Of a DNA stretch of 63,180 bases, positions 36,669 to 44,781 are shown in pieces (position 1 is the first letter of the stretch; each line of letters opens with the position of its first letter). Under the pieces are notes generated by a model. That model did no database searches. It had not been told where the DNA came from and saw only the letters and a list, made by a program, of their open reading frames with translations. Origin of the DNA: CAIQJJ01 sp964606085. Lineage in GTDB: Bacteria > Chloroflexota > Anaerolineae > Anaerolineales > UBA4823. The position numbers and the translations under genes are program-made. The DNA lies in the NCBI GenBank assembly GCA_964606085.1, contig CAZSFD010000019.1, forward strand, positions 1-63,180, given 5' to 3'.

Positions 36669-37935
36669 TGGAAATGGTGGCTTGGCGCTCTGGCCCAACC
36701 GACACCCAACTGACCTTGACGCCGGTTTCCTGTTCGACCATTTCGACGTAGGCGCGGGCGTTGGCGGGCAGGTCGGCGTAGGTGCGGCAGCCGGAAATGT
36801 CGGTCTTCCAGCCGGGGACGGTGCGGTAAACGGGCTTGACTCTGGCGAGGGCGTAGGCATCCACGTCGAAGTAGCGCACGGGCTGGCCATCCAGTTCGTA
36901 GCCAACACCGACCTTGATCTGGTCGAAGGTGCTGAGCATATCGAGCTTGGTCAGGAAGACATCGGTTGCGCCGTTGACAAACAGGGCGAAGCGCAGGATT
37001 TCCAGGTCGAGCCAGGCGGCGCGGCGGGTGCGCCCGGTGGTGGCGGCGATTTCGGTCAGGGTTGCTTTGGCTGCGGCCTCGGCTTCGTCGAGGATTTCGG
37101 TGGGCATGGGGCCAGCGCCGACGCGGGTGGTATAGGCCTTGGCAATGCCGATGATGCGGTCGAGCTTTCCGGGCGGGATACCCAGGCCGGGGGTGACGAC
37201 CGACGCCAGCGTGGACGAACCCGTGACGAAGGGGTAGGTGCCCCAATCGGTGTCGAGCATGGTGCCGTTGGCCTGTTCGAGCAGGAAGTGCTTGCCTGAC
37301 GCCAGGCCGTCTTGCACGATGTGGGTCGGTTCGATGATGTAAGGCTGGAGTTTTTCGTAATAACCGCGGTAGAGGGCGTACACGTCGTCGAAGTTGTGCG
37401 CCTCGCCGCCCAGGGCGGTGATGATCTTGTTCTTGAGGGTGAGCTGTACGCCCAGTTTTTCGGCGAACAGGTCGGCGTCGGCCACGTCGCTCCAGCGCAG
37501 GCCGTTGTAGCTGACCTTATCAGCGAAGCACGGCCCGATGCCGCGGCGGGTGGTGCCGGTAGCGCCTTTGCCTTTGGCGGCTTCGTAGAGGCCATCCAGC
37601 TGACGGTGATAGGGCATGATCAGATGGATGCGCGGCGAGATGAGCAGGCGGCCAGCGAAGGAGAGGCCCGCGTTTTGCAGTTCGGCCATTTCTTCGAGCA
37701 GCACGGCGGGGTCCATGATCATGCCGCCGCCCATCAGGTTGATGGTTTGGGGGTAAAAGATGCCGCACGGGATGAGGTGCATTTTGAACGTGCCGAGGGG
37801 GTTGATGACGGTGTGGCCGGCGTTGTTGCCGCCGTTGTAGCGGGCCACAATTTCGTAGCCGCCAGAAAGCACGTCAATGGCCTTGCCTTTGCCTTCATCT
37901 CCCCATTGAGCGCCAAAAATTACAGTTGCGGGCAT
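36652..37935 (-). CDS. purA: Adenylosuccinate synthetase
   Basis: A 427-residue GTP-dependent ligase that joins IMP and aspartate. It has the N-terminal GAQWGDEGKGK loop with the catalytic Asp, NGGNNAGHTV with the catalytic His, TTRRGIGPCFADKV, GTYPFVTGSST and LTKLDMLSTFDQIKV. Two IMP-contact regions differ from the usual sequence. The usual EGAQGT is EQANGT (the Gln known to touch IMP in E. coli becomes Asn), and DKVARRG becomes DKVSYNG. The catalytic Asp is kept, which argues against a PurZ-type enzyme. The C-terminal SRLPKS comes from a repeat. Ribosome binding site: gaaggagatttacc. Confidence 0.92.
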   Translation of the reverse strand: MPATVIFGAQWGDEGKGKAIDVLSGGYEIVARYNGGNNAGHTVINPLGTFKMHLIPCGIFYPQTINLMGGGMIMDPAVLLEEMAELQNAGLSFAGRLLISPRIHLIMPYHRQLDGLYEAAKGKGATGTTRRGIGPCFADKVSYNGLRWSDVADADLFAEKLGVQLTLKNKIITALGGEAHNFDDVYALYRGYYEKLQPYIIEPTHIVQDGLASGKHFLLEQANGTMLDTDWGTYPFVTGSSTLASVVTPGLGIPPGKLDRIIGIAKAYTTRVGAGPMPTEILDEAEAAAKATLTEIAATTGRTRRAAWLDLEILRFALFVNGATDVFLTKLDMLSTFDQIKVGVGYELDGQPVRYFDVDAYALARVKPVYRTVPGWKTDISGCRTYADLPANARAYVEMVEQETGVKVSWVSVGPERQATISRLPKS

Positions 37936-37955
37936 GGTAAATCTCCTTCGGGTGG

Positions 37956-37977
37956 GGCGAAATCAATTTCGTCCTAC
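37956..37977. repeat. Palindrome abutting the purB stop codon
   Basis: ggcgaaat / atttcgtc are 8-bp arms allowing one G-T pair, with a 2-nt center; on the minus strand the element starts immediately after the purB TAG (37974-37976). Same family as 31884-31901 and 32871-32896. Confidence 0.65.
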
Positions 37978-39359
37978 AGATCAGAATTTAACGAGTATTC
38001 GACCAATCTTTCGGCCAGGCCGATGTAGTTGAACGGCGAGAGGGCGCGCAGGCGGGCCTTGACGGGTTCTTCGACGGTCAGGGTGTTGATCCAGGTTTCG
38101 TAATCGGCCTGGGTGATGGCGCGCCCGCGGGTGAGCGTCTTGAGCATTTCGTAGGCATCGCGCACGCCGGCCGCCCGCAAAATGGTCTGCGCGCCCTCGG
38201 CGATCACGACCCAGTTGGCTTCCAGGTCGGCGTGGATTTTGGCTTCGTTGGCATCCAGGCGGTCGAGGCCGCGGGCGATGTTGACGTAGGCCAGCAGCGT
38301 GTGGCCGAGCGCCTCGCCAAAGGTGCGGCGCACGGTCGAGTCCGAAAGGTCACGCTGCAGGCGGCTGATGGGCAGCTTTTGGGCGTAGTAATCGAGCAGG
38401 GCGTTGGCAGCGCCCAGGTTGCCCTCGGCGTTCTCGAAGTCAATCGGGTTGACCTTTTGCGGCATGGTCGAAGAACCGATCTCACCGGTGACCAGGCGTG
38501 ACTTGATATAGTCATCGCTGATGTAGCGCCACATATCTTGCGCCAGATCGATCAGGATGGTGTTGGTCAGGCGCAGATCGTCGAAATAGGCGATCCAGTT
38601 GTCGTAGGGGATGAGTTGGGTGGAGAGCAGGTTGGGTTCGAGGCGGAAGTAGCGGATGAACTTTTGGCTGAAAGCGATCCAATCTACATCGGGCCGGGCG
38701 GCGACCACGGCATTGAAGTTGCCCACTGCCCCGGCTAATTTGGCCTCGAAGCGATGTTCGGCCAGCTTCTTACGCTGCCGCTTGATGCGGGTGAGGTAGA
38801 CGGCGAACTCTTTGCCCAGGGTGGTGGGCACGGCGGCCTGGCCGTGGGTGCGCCCCAGCATCACCAGGCTTTTGTGCGTCTGTGCTAATCCGGCCAGGCG
38901 GGCGATCACGCCATCGAGAGCGGGGAAGATGACCTGGTTGCGCGATTCGCGCAGCGCGGCGGCCTGGGCAATCAGGTTGACATCCTCCGAGGTCAGGCCA
39001 AAGTGCAGCCATTCGATCACATCTTCCAGCGTGGAACCCTGCAGCTTGCCGCGCAGGAAGTATTCTACCGATTTGACATCGTGGCGGGTGGTTTTCTCGA
39101 TCTCTTTGACCTGGGCGGCATCGGTAGCAGAAAAGTTATGGATGAGTGAGCGTAAGTGCGCTTCTTCTTCGGCGGTCAGCGGGCGTACAATCCCCAATTC
39201 CCGTGAAAGTGCCAGCAGATATTCGATTTCCACCCGCACGCGCCCCCGCAGCAAAGCAAATTCCGAAAAATAAGGTTGTAGAACCCGTGTATCACGGGCG
39301 TAACGGCCATCCAGCGGCGAAACCGCCATGAGTGATATTTGGTCAAGTTCGTTGGTCAT
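37974..39359 (-). CDS. purB: Adenylosuccinate lyase
   Basis: A 461-residue member of the E. coli-type PurB group, which removes fumarate both from SAICAR and from adenylosuccinate. Motifs: MAVSPLDGRYA at the start, TTRHDVKSVEYFL, HFGLTSEDVN, LGRTHGQAAVPTTLGKE, and the superfamily signature GSSTMPQKVNPIDFENAEGN with the catalytic Ser loop. ATG 39359 was chosen over the GTG at 39365. It is the first gene of the purine cluster, behind a promoter-like TATAAT and a leader hairpin. Confidence 0.96.
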   Translation of the reverse strand: MTNELDQISLMAVSPLDGRYARDTRVLQPYFSEFALLRGRVRVEIEYLLALSRELGIVRPLTAEEEAHLRSLIHNFSATDAAQVKEIEKTTRHDVKSVEYFLRGKLQGSTLEDVIEWLHFGLTSEDVNLIAQAAALRESRNQVIFPALDGVIARLAGLAQTHKSLVMLGRTHGQAAVPTTLGKEFAVYLTRIKRQRKKLAEHRFEAKLAGAVGNFNAVVAARPDVDWIAFSQKFIRYFRLEPNLLSTQLIPYDNWIAYFDDLRLTNTILIDLAQDMWRYISDDYIKSRLVTGEIGSSTMPQKVNPIDFENAEGNLGAANALLDYYAQKLPISRLQRDLSDSTVRRTFGEALGHTLLAYVNIARGLDRLDANEAKIHADLEANWVVIAEGAQTILRAAGVRDAYEMLKTLTRGRAITQADYETWINTLTVEEPVKARLRALSPFNYIGLAERLVEYSLNSDL

Positions 39360-39386
39360 GCACACAATCTCGATTTTGACAGGAAC

Positions 39387-39424
39387 AAAACTTCACAGAG
39401 CCGAACCCGACCCTGTGAAGTTTT
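39387..39424. terminator. Strong hairpin in the purB leader
   Basis: aaaacttcacag (39387-39398) and ctgtgaagtttt (39413-39424) are perfect 12-bp arms with a 14-nt loop. On the plus strand eight T residues follow, on the minus strand four. For the purine transcript it lies between the likely start site and the purB ATG, so it could act as an attenuator. It could instead be a dispersed repeat. Confidence 0.5.
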
Positions 39425-39446
39425 TTTTATTGGTTTGGACAGGCTC

Positions 39447-39452
39447 ATTATA
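39447..39452 (-). promoter_or_regulatory. Candidate -10 element for the purine cluster
   Basis: A perfect TATAAT on the minus strand about 90 bp upstream of purB, without a convincing -35 box. No conserved purine riboswitch core or PurR-type operator was recognised between here and purB. Confidence 0.4.
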
Positions 39453-39524
39453 TACAGGTTGATTGAAATGGATAGGGTATCTGTTCTGAGATTTCGAGTC
39501 TGTTAATTGTGCAGATGGTAGAAT

Positions 39525-39565
39525 TGGCAGGTAGCAAGTGGCAGGTAGCAAGTAGCAAGTGGCAA
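39525..39565. repeat. Short tandem repeat array (ggcaggtagcaagt)
   Basis: Units of the form ggcaggtagcaagt and tagcaagt are repeated head to tail just upstream of the STAS gene. Translations on the minus strand give the familiar ATCYLLPATCYLP pattern seen in many genomes. It is not a gene. Confidence 0.6.
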
Positions 39566-39579
39566 ATATAGAGGCATTT

Positions 39580-39909
39580 ATGGATATTCGCATGACTTCG
39601 TATGAAATGTATGAACTTCTGACGGTTTCAGGCAGGGTGGATAGCCTGACCGCTCCCCGCCTGGGCGAGGCGCTCAAAGAAGTTTTTCAGGCCGAGAAAT
39701 ATCAGGTCATCCTCGACCTCAACCAGGTCAACTACGTCTCCAGCGCCGGGCTGCGGGTGTTGATTGATGCGCAGAAAATATGCAAACCGCACAATGGACA
39801 GGTGATCCTGATCGGTGTGCCGCAGCGCATTTTGGAAACCCTCGAATTGGCCGGCCTGACGGCGCTCTTCCGCATCGAAGCCAACCTGACTGGCCTGACG
39901 GCTTCGTGA
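39580..39909 (+). CDS. STAS-domain anti-sigma factor antagonist (RsbV-like)
   Basis: A 109-residue single STAS domain. The conserved phosphorylatable Ser lies in VNYVSSAGLRVLIDAQ. In partner switching the unphosphorylated antagonist binds the anti-sigma kinase, and the kinase inactivates it by phosphorylation. The start at 39580 follows agaggcattt; an upstream GTG at 39559 lies inside the tandem repeat and was rejected. The kinase/phosphatase fusion begins 18 bp later, and the two clearly form one module. Confidence 0.9.
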   Translation: MDIRMTSYEMYELLTVSGRVDSLTAPRLGEALKEVFQAEKYQVILDLNQVNYVSSAGLRVLIDAQKICKPHNGQVILIGVPQRILETLELAGLTALFRIEANLTGLTAS

Positions 39910-39927
39910 GCTATTTGCACAGAACCG

Positions 39928-42900
39928 ATGTCTGAGCAAACGCTTACCTGCGCGGCTCGTTATGAAAACCTCGCCACCCTCAGCGGTTTCGTGGCAGAAT
40001 TTGCCTGCCGTGCCGGGCTGGACGAGGCCACCTGCTACGACATCCAGATGGCCGTGGATGAGGCTTGCGCCAACATCATCGAACATGCTTATGGGGGAGA
40101 GAACCGCGGCGACATCGAATGCACCTGTGCCGATGCTGCCGAGCAAGTGACCATCACCTTGCGTGATCACGGGAAGACATTTGACCCACAACGCGTGCAA
40201 TTGCCTGACACACAGGCCGCCATCGAAGACCGTCCCATTGGCGGGTTGGGTCTGTTTTTCATGCGCCAGTTGATGGACGAGGTGCGCTTCGAGTTTCAAC
40301 CGGGCATCGGCGATCAGCCTGCTACCAATATCTTGACCCTGGTCAAGTGCAAGGGGACTTCCAACAGCCATACCCATGATGCCCTCCGCCAACGCGCCGA
40401 ACACCTGACCCTGGTGGCCGAGGTCAGCCACGCCATTATTTCCATCCTCGATCTCGATGAACTGCTGGCGGCGGTGGTCAACCTGGTTGCGCGCCGACTG
40501 AACTACCCCTACGTGCAAATTTTCACCGTTCACCCCGGGCGGCGTAAAATTTTCTACGAAGCCGGCAGCCTGCCCGGCAACGAACAACTCAAGCGCGAAC
40601 ATTTCGCCTACGATTTGGATGATCCCCAGGGCATCATCCCGTGGGTGGCGCGCAGCGGTATCGCCGTCATCACCAACGATGTGAATGCAGAGCCGCGCTA
40701 TCGCCTGTCCCAGGGTATGCCCGCCTGGGAAGTGCGCTCGGAACTGACCATTCCGCTGGTTTTTGGCTCGGATGTGTTGGGCGTCCTCGATATTCAAAGC
40801 GAGCGCGCCAATGCCTTTCGCGAGGATGACCGCGCCCTGCTGGGCGCCCTGGGGGGCAATATCGCCATCGCACTGCGCAATGCCAGCCTGTTCCACGCCG
40901 AGGCCTGGCGGCGGCGGGTGGCCGAAGGGATGCGCGGGGTGGCCGGGCTGCTCTCTGCCGATGCCGATCTCGGCGATGTGCTCGATTCGATCCTGGCGGA
41001 ATTGCAGCAGAATCTACCCTGTGAGGCCGCCGCCATCTGGCTGCTCACAGAAGAATCGGATAACGGCGACACGGTGCTGGAATTGGCGGCTATCCATGCC
41101 CCACAACTGACCCTGACCGCCGATGAATTGTGCCTTTCACCCGGCCCCTGGCTCGAATCGGTGCAGATCGCCCGCGAACCGATCACCCGCACACCCGAAT
41201 CGCCCTACGAAGCCCTCGGCCAGGCGCTCAAATTCCCCGAAGACTATTCTGCCATTGCCGCACCACTGCACATTGGCGAACGTTACCTGGGCGCGCTCGA
41301 ACTCGTCCACGCCACTGCCAACCGCTACGGCTCAGAAGCGCGCTCGGTGACGGCCACCTTTGCCAGCTATGCTGCCGTAGCCATCGAAAACACGCGCCTG
41401 TACGAAGCCTCGCACGAACAGGCCTGGGTGGCCACGGTCTTGCTGCAGGTGGCCGAAGCGGCCCAGGCCGAAGGAGGCATCCCCAGCCTGCTGGATCGCA
41501 TTGCGCAAATCGCCACGCTGCTGGTCGGGGTGGATGCGTGCGCCATCTGGCTGTGGGATGACCATCACGAACGCTTTACCCCCGCCAAAGCGCACGGCTT
41601 GAGCGCCAACGCACTGAATACGTTTGCAGCCACGCCGATTGTGCCAGGCATGTTCGCCGCCTTCGATCAGGTGCGCCAGGAACACAAAGCTACCGTGATG
41701 GAAAACGGCTGTTTCGATGAATTTAAATCCAACCCGGCGGCGGCCAATATCCTGTTCCCCCTGTACACGCACGAAGGTGAGATGGCCGGGGTGCTGCTGG
41801 CCGGTTTCAGCAGCGTTGAGGCGGCCCTGCGCGAGGACAACCTGGCGATCATCCAGGGCATTGCCCACCAGACCACCACCGCCATCGAAAATATCCGCCT
41901 GCTGCGCTCGCAGCGTGAGGAAGCCTACGTCTCGGTGGCCCTGCTGCAAGTGGCCCAGGCCATCGTCAGCCTGAACGACCTGAATGATATTTTAGAGACG
42001 ATCACCCGCATCATCCCCATTTTGGCGGGCGTGCGGCGCAGCGGCATTTTTCTATATGACGAACAGCGTAAGACTTTTTGGTTATCTAACCAGTACGAAC
42101 TGCTCAGTGACGCCCAGCCTGTCAGCATCCAGCCAGCCGAGTTTCCCCTGTTTCAGGCAGCCATGCACTTGAATCAGTTGGTCTATTTGCCCAACGCCGG
42201 TCAGACGCTGGCTGAATGGGCCAACCAGCAGCCTTTGGCGGGGCAATCGTTACGGGCCAGCAATTTACCAGAAGGCCATGGCTTCGAGCCAGCTTACAAT
42301 ATGGATTTGCTGCGCACCACCGACCGGTTGCTGCTGGCCTTCCCGTTGAGCGTCAAGGGGCGGCTGCTGGGGGTGTTGGTGGTGGAAGAGGCCGACACGC
42401 ATGACGACGATAGCCTGTCTGCTGTGCGCACCCGCCGCCTGGAAATTATGACCGGCATCACCCAGCAGGTCTCCCTGGCGATCCAGAATGATCATTTGCA
42501 AAGCGAAGTGCTGGAACGTGAGCGGCTGGAACGTGAATTGCAGCTTGCCCGCCAAATTCAGCAGACTTTTTTGCCCGAAGAATTGCCTCACCCCGATGGA
42601 TGGGAACTGAGCGTGCGTTGGCGTACTGCCCGGCAGGTGGGCGGTGATTTTTACGATGTGTTCGAACTGCCCGAAGGGCGCATTGGCCTGGTGATCGCCG
42701 ATGTGGCCGATAAGGGGATGCCGGCGGCGCTGTTTATGACCCTGGTGCGCACGCTCATCCGCGCTGCCGTGCGCGAATTGGCTTCACCGGCGGCGGTGCT
42801 GGAACGCGTCAACGAACTGCTCATCCCCGATACGCGCAATGGCATGTTTGTGACGGTCGTGTATGCGGTGTTGAACGTTGAAACGGGGCAGCTGATCTAC

Positions 42901-43260
42901 GCCAATGGCGGCCACAACCCGCCGCTCCTGCTGCAACGCGCCAGCGGCGAGGTGCAGCGCCTCAACATGGGAGGCATGGCGCTCGGCATCATGGAGAAAA
43001 TTCATATCCCGGAGTGGTCTACGGTGCTGCAGCCTGGTGACTTCCTCGTCTTTTACACCGATGGCATCACCGAAGCCTTTTCCCCCAGCGAAGAAATGTA
43101 TGGCGAAGAACGCCTGCATGTGGTCTTGCGTACCACCTGCGATCTCAGCATCGTCCACGCTCAGGATGTGCTGGATACAATTGACCTTTCGGTGGACGAT
43201 TTTACCAAGGACGAATTCCCCTCGGATGACGTAACGATGATCGCCGTCCTGAGGCGTTAG
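39928..43260 (+). CDS. Fused anti-sigma kinase - four GAF - PP2C-like phosphatase regulator
   Basis: A 1110-residue cytosolic protein. Residues 1-143 are an RsbW-type HATPase_c_2 kinase: N-box DEACANIIEHAY (44-55), G1 box DHGKTFDP (80-87), G2 box GGLGLFFMRQL. About 150-830 contains four GAF domains. About 875-1105 is a SpoIIE/RsbU PP2C phosphatase: QTFLPEELP, metal-binding VGGDFYDVF, IADVADKGMPAALFM, FYTDGITEAF and DDVTMIAVL. The one chain can therefore both phosphorylate and dephosphorylate the STAS partner encoded just upstream, with the GAF domains setting the balance. A related fusion, Rv1364c, is known in Mycobacterium. No sigma target is adjacent; the ECF gene at 53739 is far away and of another type. 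Confidence 0.9.
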   Translation: MSEQTLTCAARYENLATLSGFVAEFACRAGLDEATCYDIQMAVDEACANIIEHAYGGENRGDIECTCADAAEQVTITLRDHGKTFDPQRVQLPDTQAAIEDRPIGGLGLFFMRQLMDEVRFEFQPGIGDQPATNILTLVKCKGTSNSHTHDALRQRAEHLTLVAEVSHAIISILDLDELLAAVVNLVARRLNYPYVQIFTVHPGRRKIFYEAGSLPGNEQLKREHFAYDLDDPQGIIPWVARSGIAVITNDVNAEPRYRLSQGMPAWEVRSELTIPLVFGSDVLGVLDIQSERANAFREDDRALLGALGGNIAIALRNASLFHAEAWRRRVAEGMRGVAGLLSADADLGDVLDSILAELQQNLPCEAAAIWLLTEESDNGDTVLELAAIHAPQLTLTADELCLSPGPWLESVQIAREPITRTPESPYEALGQALKFPEDYSAIAAPLHIGERYLGALELVHATANRYGSEARSVTATFASYAAVAIENTRLYEASHEQAWVATVLLQVAEAAQAEGGIPSLLDRIAQIATLLVGVDACAIWLWDDHHERFTPAKAHGLSANALNTFAATPIVPGMFAAFDQVRQEHKATVMENGCFDEFKSNPAAANILFPLYTHEGEMAGVLLAGFSSVEAALREDNLAIIQGIAHQTTTAIENIRLLRSQREEAYVSVALLQVAQAIVSLNDLNDILETITRIIPILAGVRRSGIFLYDEQRKTFWLSNQYELLSDAQPVSIQPAEFPLFQAAMHLNQLVYLPNAGQTLAEWANQQPLAGQSLRASNLPEGHGFEPAYNMDLLRTTDRLLLAFPLSVKGRLLGVLVVEEADTHDDDSLSAVRTRRLEIMTGITQQVSLAIQNDHLQSEVLERERLERELQLARQIQQTFLPEELPHPDGWELSVRWRTARQVGGDFYDVFELPEGRIGLVIADVADKGMPAALFMTLVRTLIRAAVRELASPAAVLERVNELLIPDTRNGMFVTVVYAVLNVETGQLIYANGGHNPPLLLQRASGEVQRLNMGGMALGIMEKIHIPEWSTVLQPGDFLVFYTDGITEAFSPSEEMYGEERLHVVLRTTCDLSIVHAQDVLDTIDLSVDDFTKDEFPSDDVTMIAVLRR

Positions 43261-43275
43261 ACGGTTGGGGCGTTT

Positions 43276-44736
43276 TCAGCCCTCCAACCTGGGCAGGCGC
43301 TTGGCCACGCGCTTGCCGCTGGCCGAATTCATAATGCGGCGCAACTCGTCCCGCAGATCATTGGAAAGCGGCGAGGGGCGGTAGGCATGAACGAGCAGGT
43401 TGGCCTGCTCTTTGGCACGCTGGAAGGCGTTCTTCGAGCCGCTGCGCTGCCACGAGTCGAGGCTGCCACGTTCGATGACGGACGATGTGGGGAAAATCTC
43501 GCGGCGATACCACTCGGAGGTGTGGACGCTGTACAGATGATCGGGGTCAGAAGTATGCACATTGCGCATGAGATCGAGGGCGATGGGGTCATTGCGGATT
43601 TCGATGCCCGCCACCAGGCGGTGTGCCATGCTCATCGCTTCGGCATCCAGCACCAGTTTCTCGAACGACAGGCAGCGCAGGTAATCGAGCATCCCAGCGC
43701 CGGAGATCAAGTTTGCCCCGCCCAGGGCGGCCAGGTAAATGCCGCCGGCTGTTTCCAGGCCGGCTTGAAAATCCACGGTTTTGCTATCTGAAATGCTCAT
43801 GCGCGCCTGGGTAGCCACGCCCAGCGCCTTGCCCACCTGCAAACAGGCGCTGTCAATCAGCCAGGCGGCCATATCACTGGCGGGGTTGGTGCAGTTGCGC
43901 ATATCGGTAATGGCCGAGGCGCAGCCAAAGACGGCCGGCGTGCCAGCGCGGGCTAACTGGACAATCGTCAGCCCGCTGAGGACTTCAGCGGTGTATTGCA
44001 CCACTGCCGCCGCCAGCGTGATCGGCGAGGACATCCCTGCCAGGGGGGTGGAGACGATCTGGATCGGTACACCCGCGCGAGCGCAGTCAATCAGCGCCTG
44101 GCAGTCGGCTTCCGTCCACAGCAAAGGCGGTGTGCAGTGAATCTCGCACATCACCATCGGACGTGACATCAGTTCATTGCTGCCGCCAGCGATCAGGGTC
44201 AGCATTTCGCGGGCCAATAGCCAGTGTTCGTGCGAAAAACCACTGCTCAACACGGGTTTATTCATAAAGTTGAGCGAGACATACAGACCATACAGCGCGC
44301 TTAACTTTTCTGGCACATCGTGGCAGACAAAAGCCACGCTATGAGCATCGTATTGCGGTATGGCCTCGACCAATTTGATGCAATGAACCAGATCGTTGGC
44401 ATCGGCCAGGCGTTGATCGCCGGCTTCATTTTCCATCACCATCACCGCCCGTGTGCCGGGCGCAAATTGAATGCGCTCGCCGCCGCACTCCACGGCGGGG
44501 CGGCCATCCAGGTTGTAGAGCGAAAAGCCAAATGGCACCGTTCCCAGGGCTTGCCAGACCAGGCTTTCGGGGATGCGCGCCACGGTCTGCTCGAAATCTA
44601 CCTCAGCACCGGCATTCGCCAGCAAGCGCAAGCCGCCGCGGTGGTAAACGCGCACACCAACCTCGGTCAGCAGGCTCATACTTTCGGCGATGATCTGCTC
44701 GACGATTTCGTTGGTCAGCGGGTTTAACTTCAGCAT
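43276..44736 (-). CDS. MttB-family corrinoid-dependent methyltransferase (non-pyrrolysine)
   Basis: A 486-residue member of the trimethylamine methyltransferase (MttB/COG5598) superfamily. It transfers a methyl group from a quaternary or tertiary amine to a corrinoid protein. The frame has no internal amber codon, so it belongs to the non-pyrrolysine group that includes glycine betaine (MtgB), proline betaine and carnitine demethylases. Recognised segments: VGVRVYHRGGLRLLANAGAEVD, IPESLVWQAL, LSGLTIVQLARAGTPAVFGCA, GLETAGGIYLAALGGANLISGAGMLD. It is downstream of the corrinoid activator gene. The corrinoid protein itself is not in the window, so the substrate is open. Confidence 0.85.
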   Translation of the reverse strand: MLKLNPLTNEIVEQIIAESMSLLTEVGVRVYHRGGLRLLANAGAEVDFEQTVARIPESLVWQALGTVPFGFSLYNLDGRPAVECGGERIQFAPGTRAVMVMENEAGDQRLADANDLVHCIKLVEAIPQYDAHSVAFVCHDVPEKLSALYGLYVSLNFMNKPVLSSGFSHEHWLLAREMLTLIAGGSNELMSRPMVMCEIHCTPPLLWTEADCQALIDCARAGVPIQIVSTPLAGMSSPITLAAAVVQYTAEVLSGLTIVQLARAGTPAVFGCASAITDMRNCTNPASDMAAWLIDSACLQVGKALGVATQARMSISDSKTVDFQAGLETAGGIYLAALGGANLISGAGMLDYLRCLSFEKLVLDAEAMSMAHRLVAGIEIRNDPIALDLMRNVHTSDPDHLYSVHTSEWYRREIFPTSSVIERGSLDSWQRSGSKNAFQRAKEQANLLVHAYRPSPLSNDLRDELRRIMNSASGKRVAKRLPRLEG

Positions 44737-44781
44737 AACTGGGCTCCAATTGGGGTGATCACGCGAATCTGATGGAGAAAT

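Noticed and set aside
36652..37935. PurZ-type enzyme for diaminopurine DNA
   Set aside because: The catalytic Asp of WGDEGKGK is kept, the length is that of PurA and the gene sits in a full purine cluster.
39366..39579. Purine riboswitch upstream of purB
   Set aside because: No conserved three-way junction core was recognised; only a simple hairpin and a tandem repeat are present.
43261..43275. Terminator between the convergent phosphatase and mttB genes
   Set aside because: A short stem can be drawn around the 15-bp gap, but no T-run follows on either strand.
43276..44736. Pyrrolysine-containing trimethylamine methyltransferase
   Set aside because: The frame contains no internal amber codon, so it is a non-pyrrolysine member.
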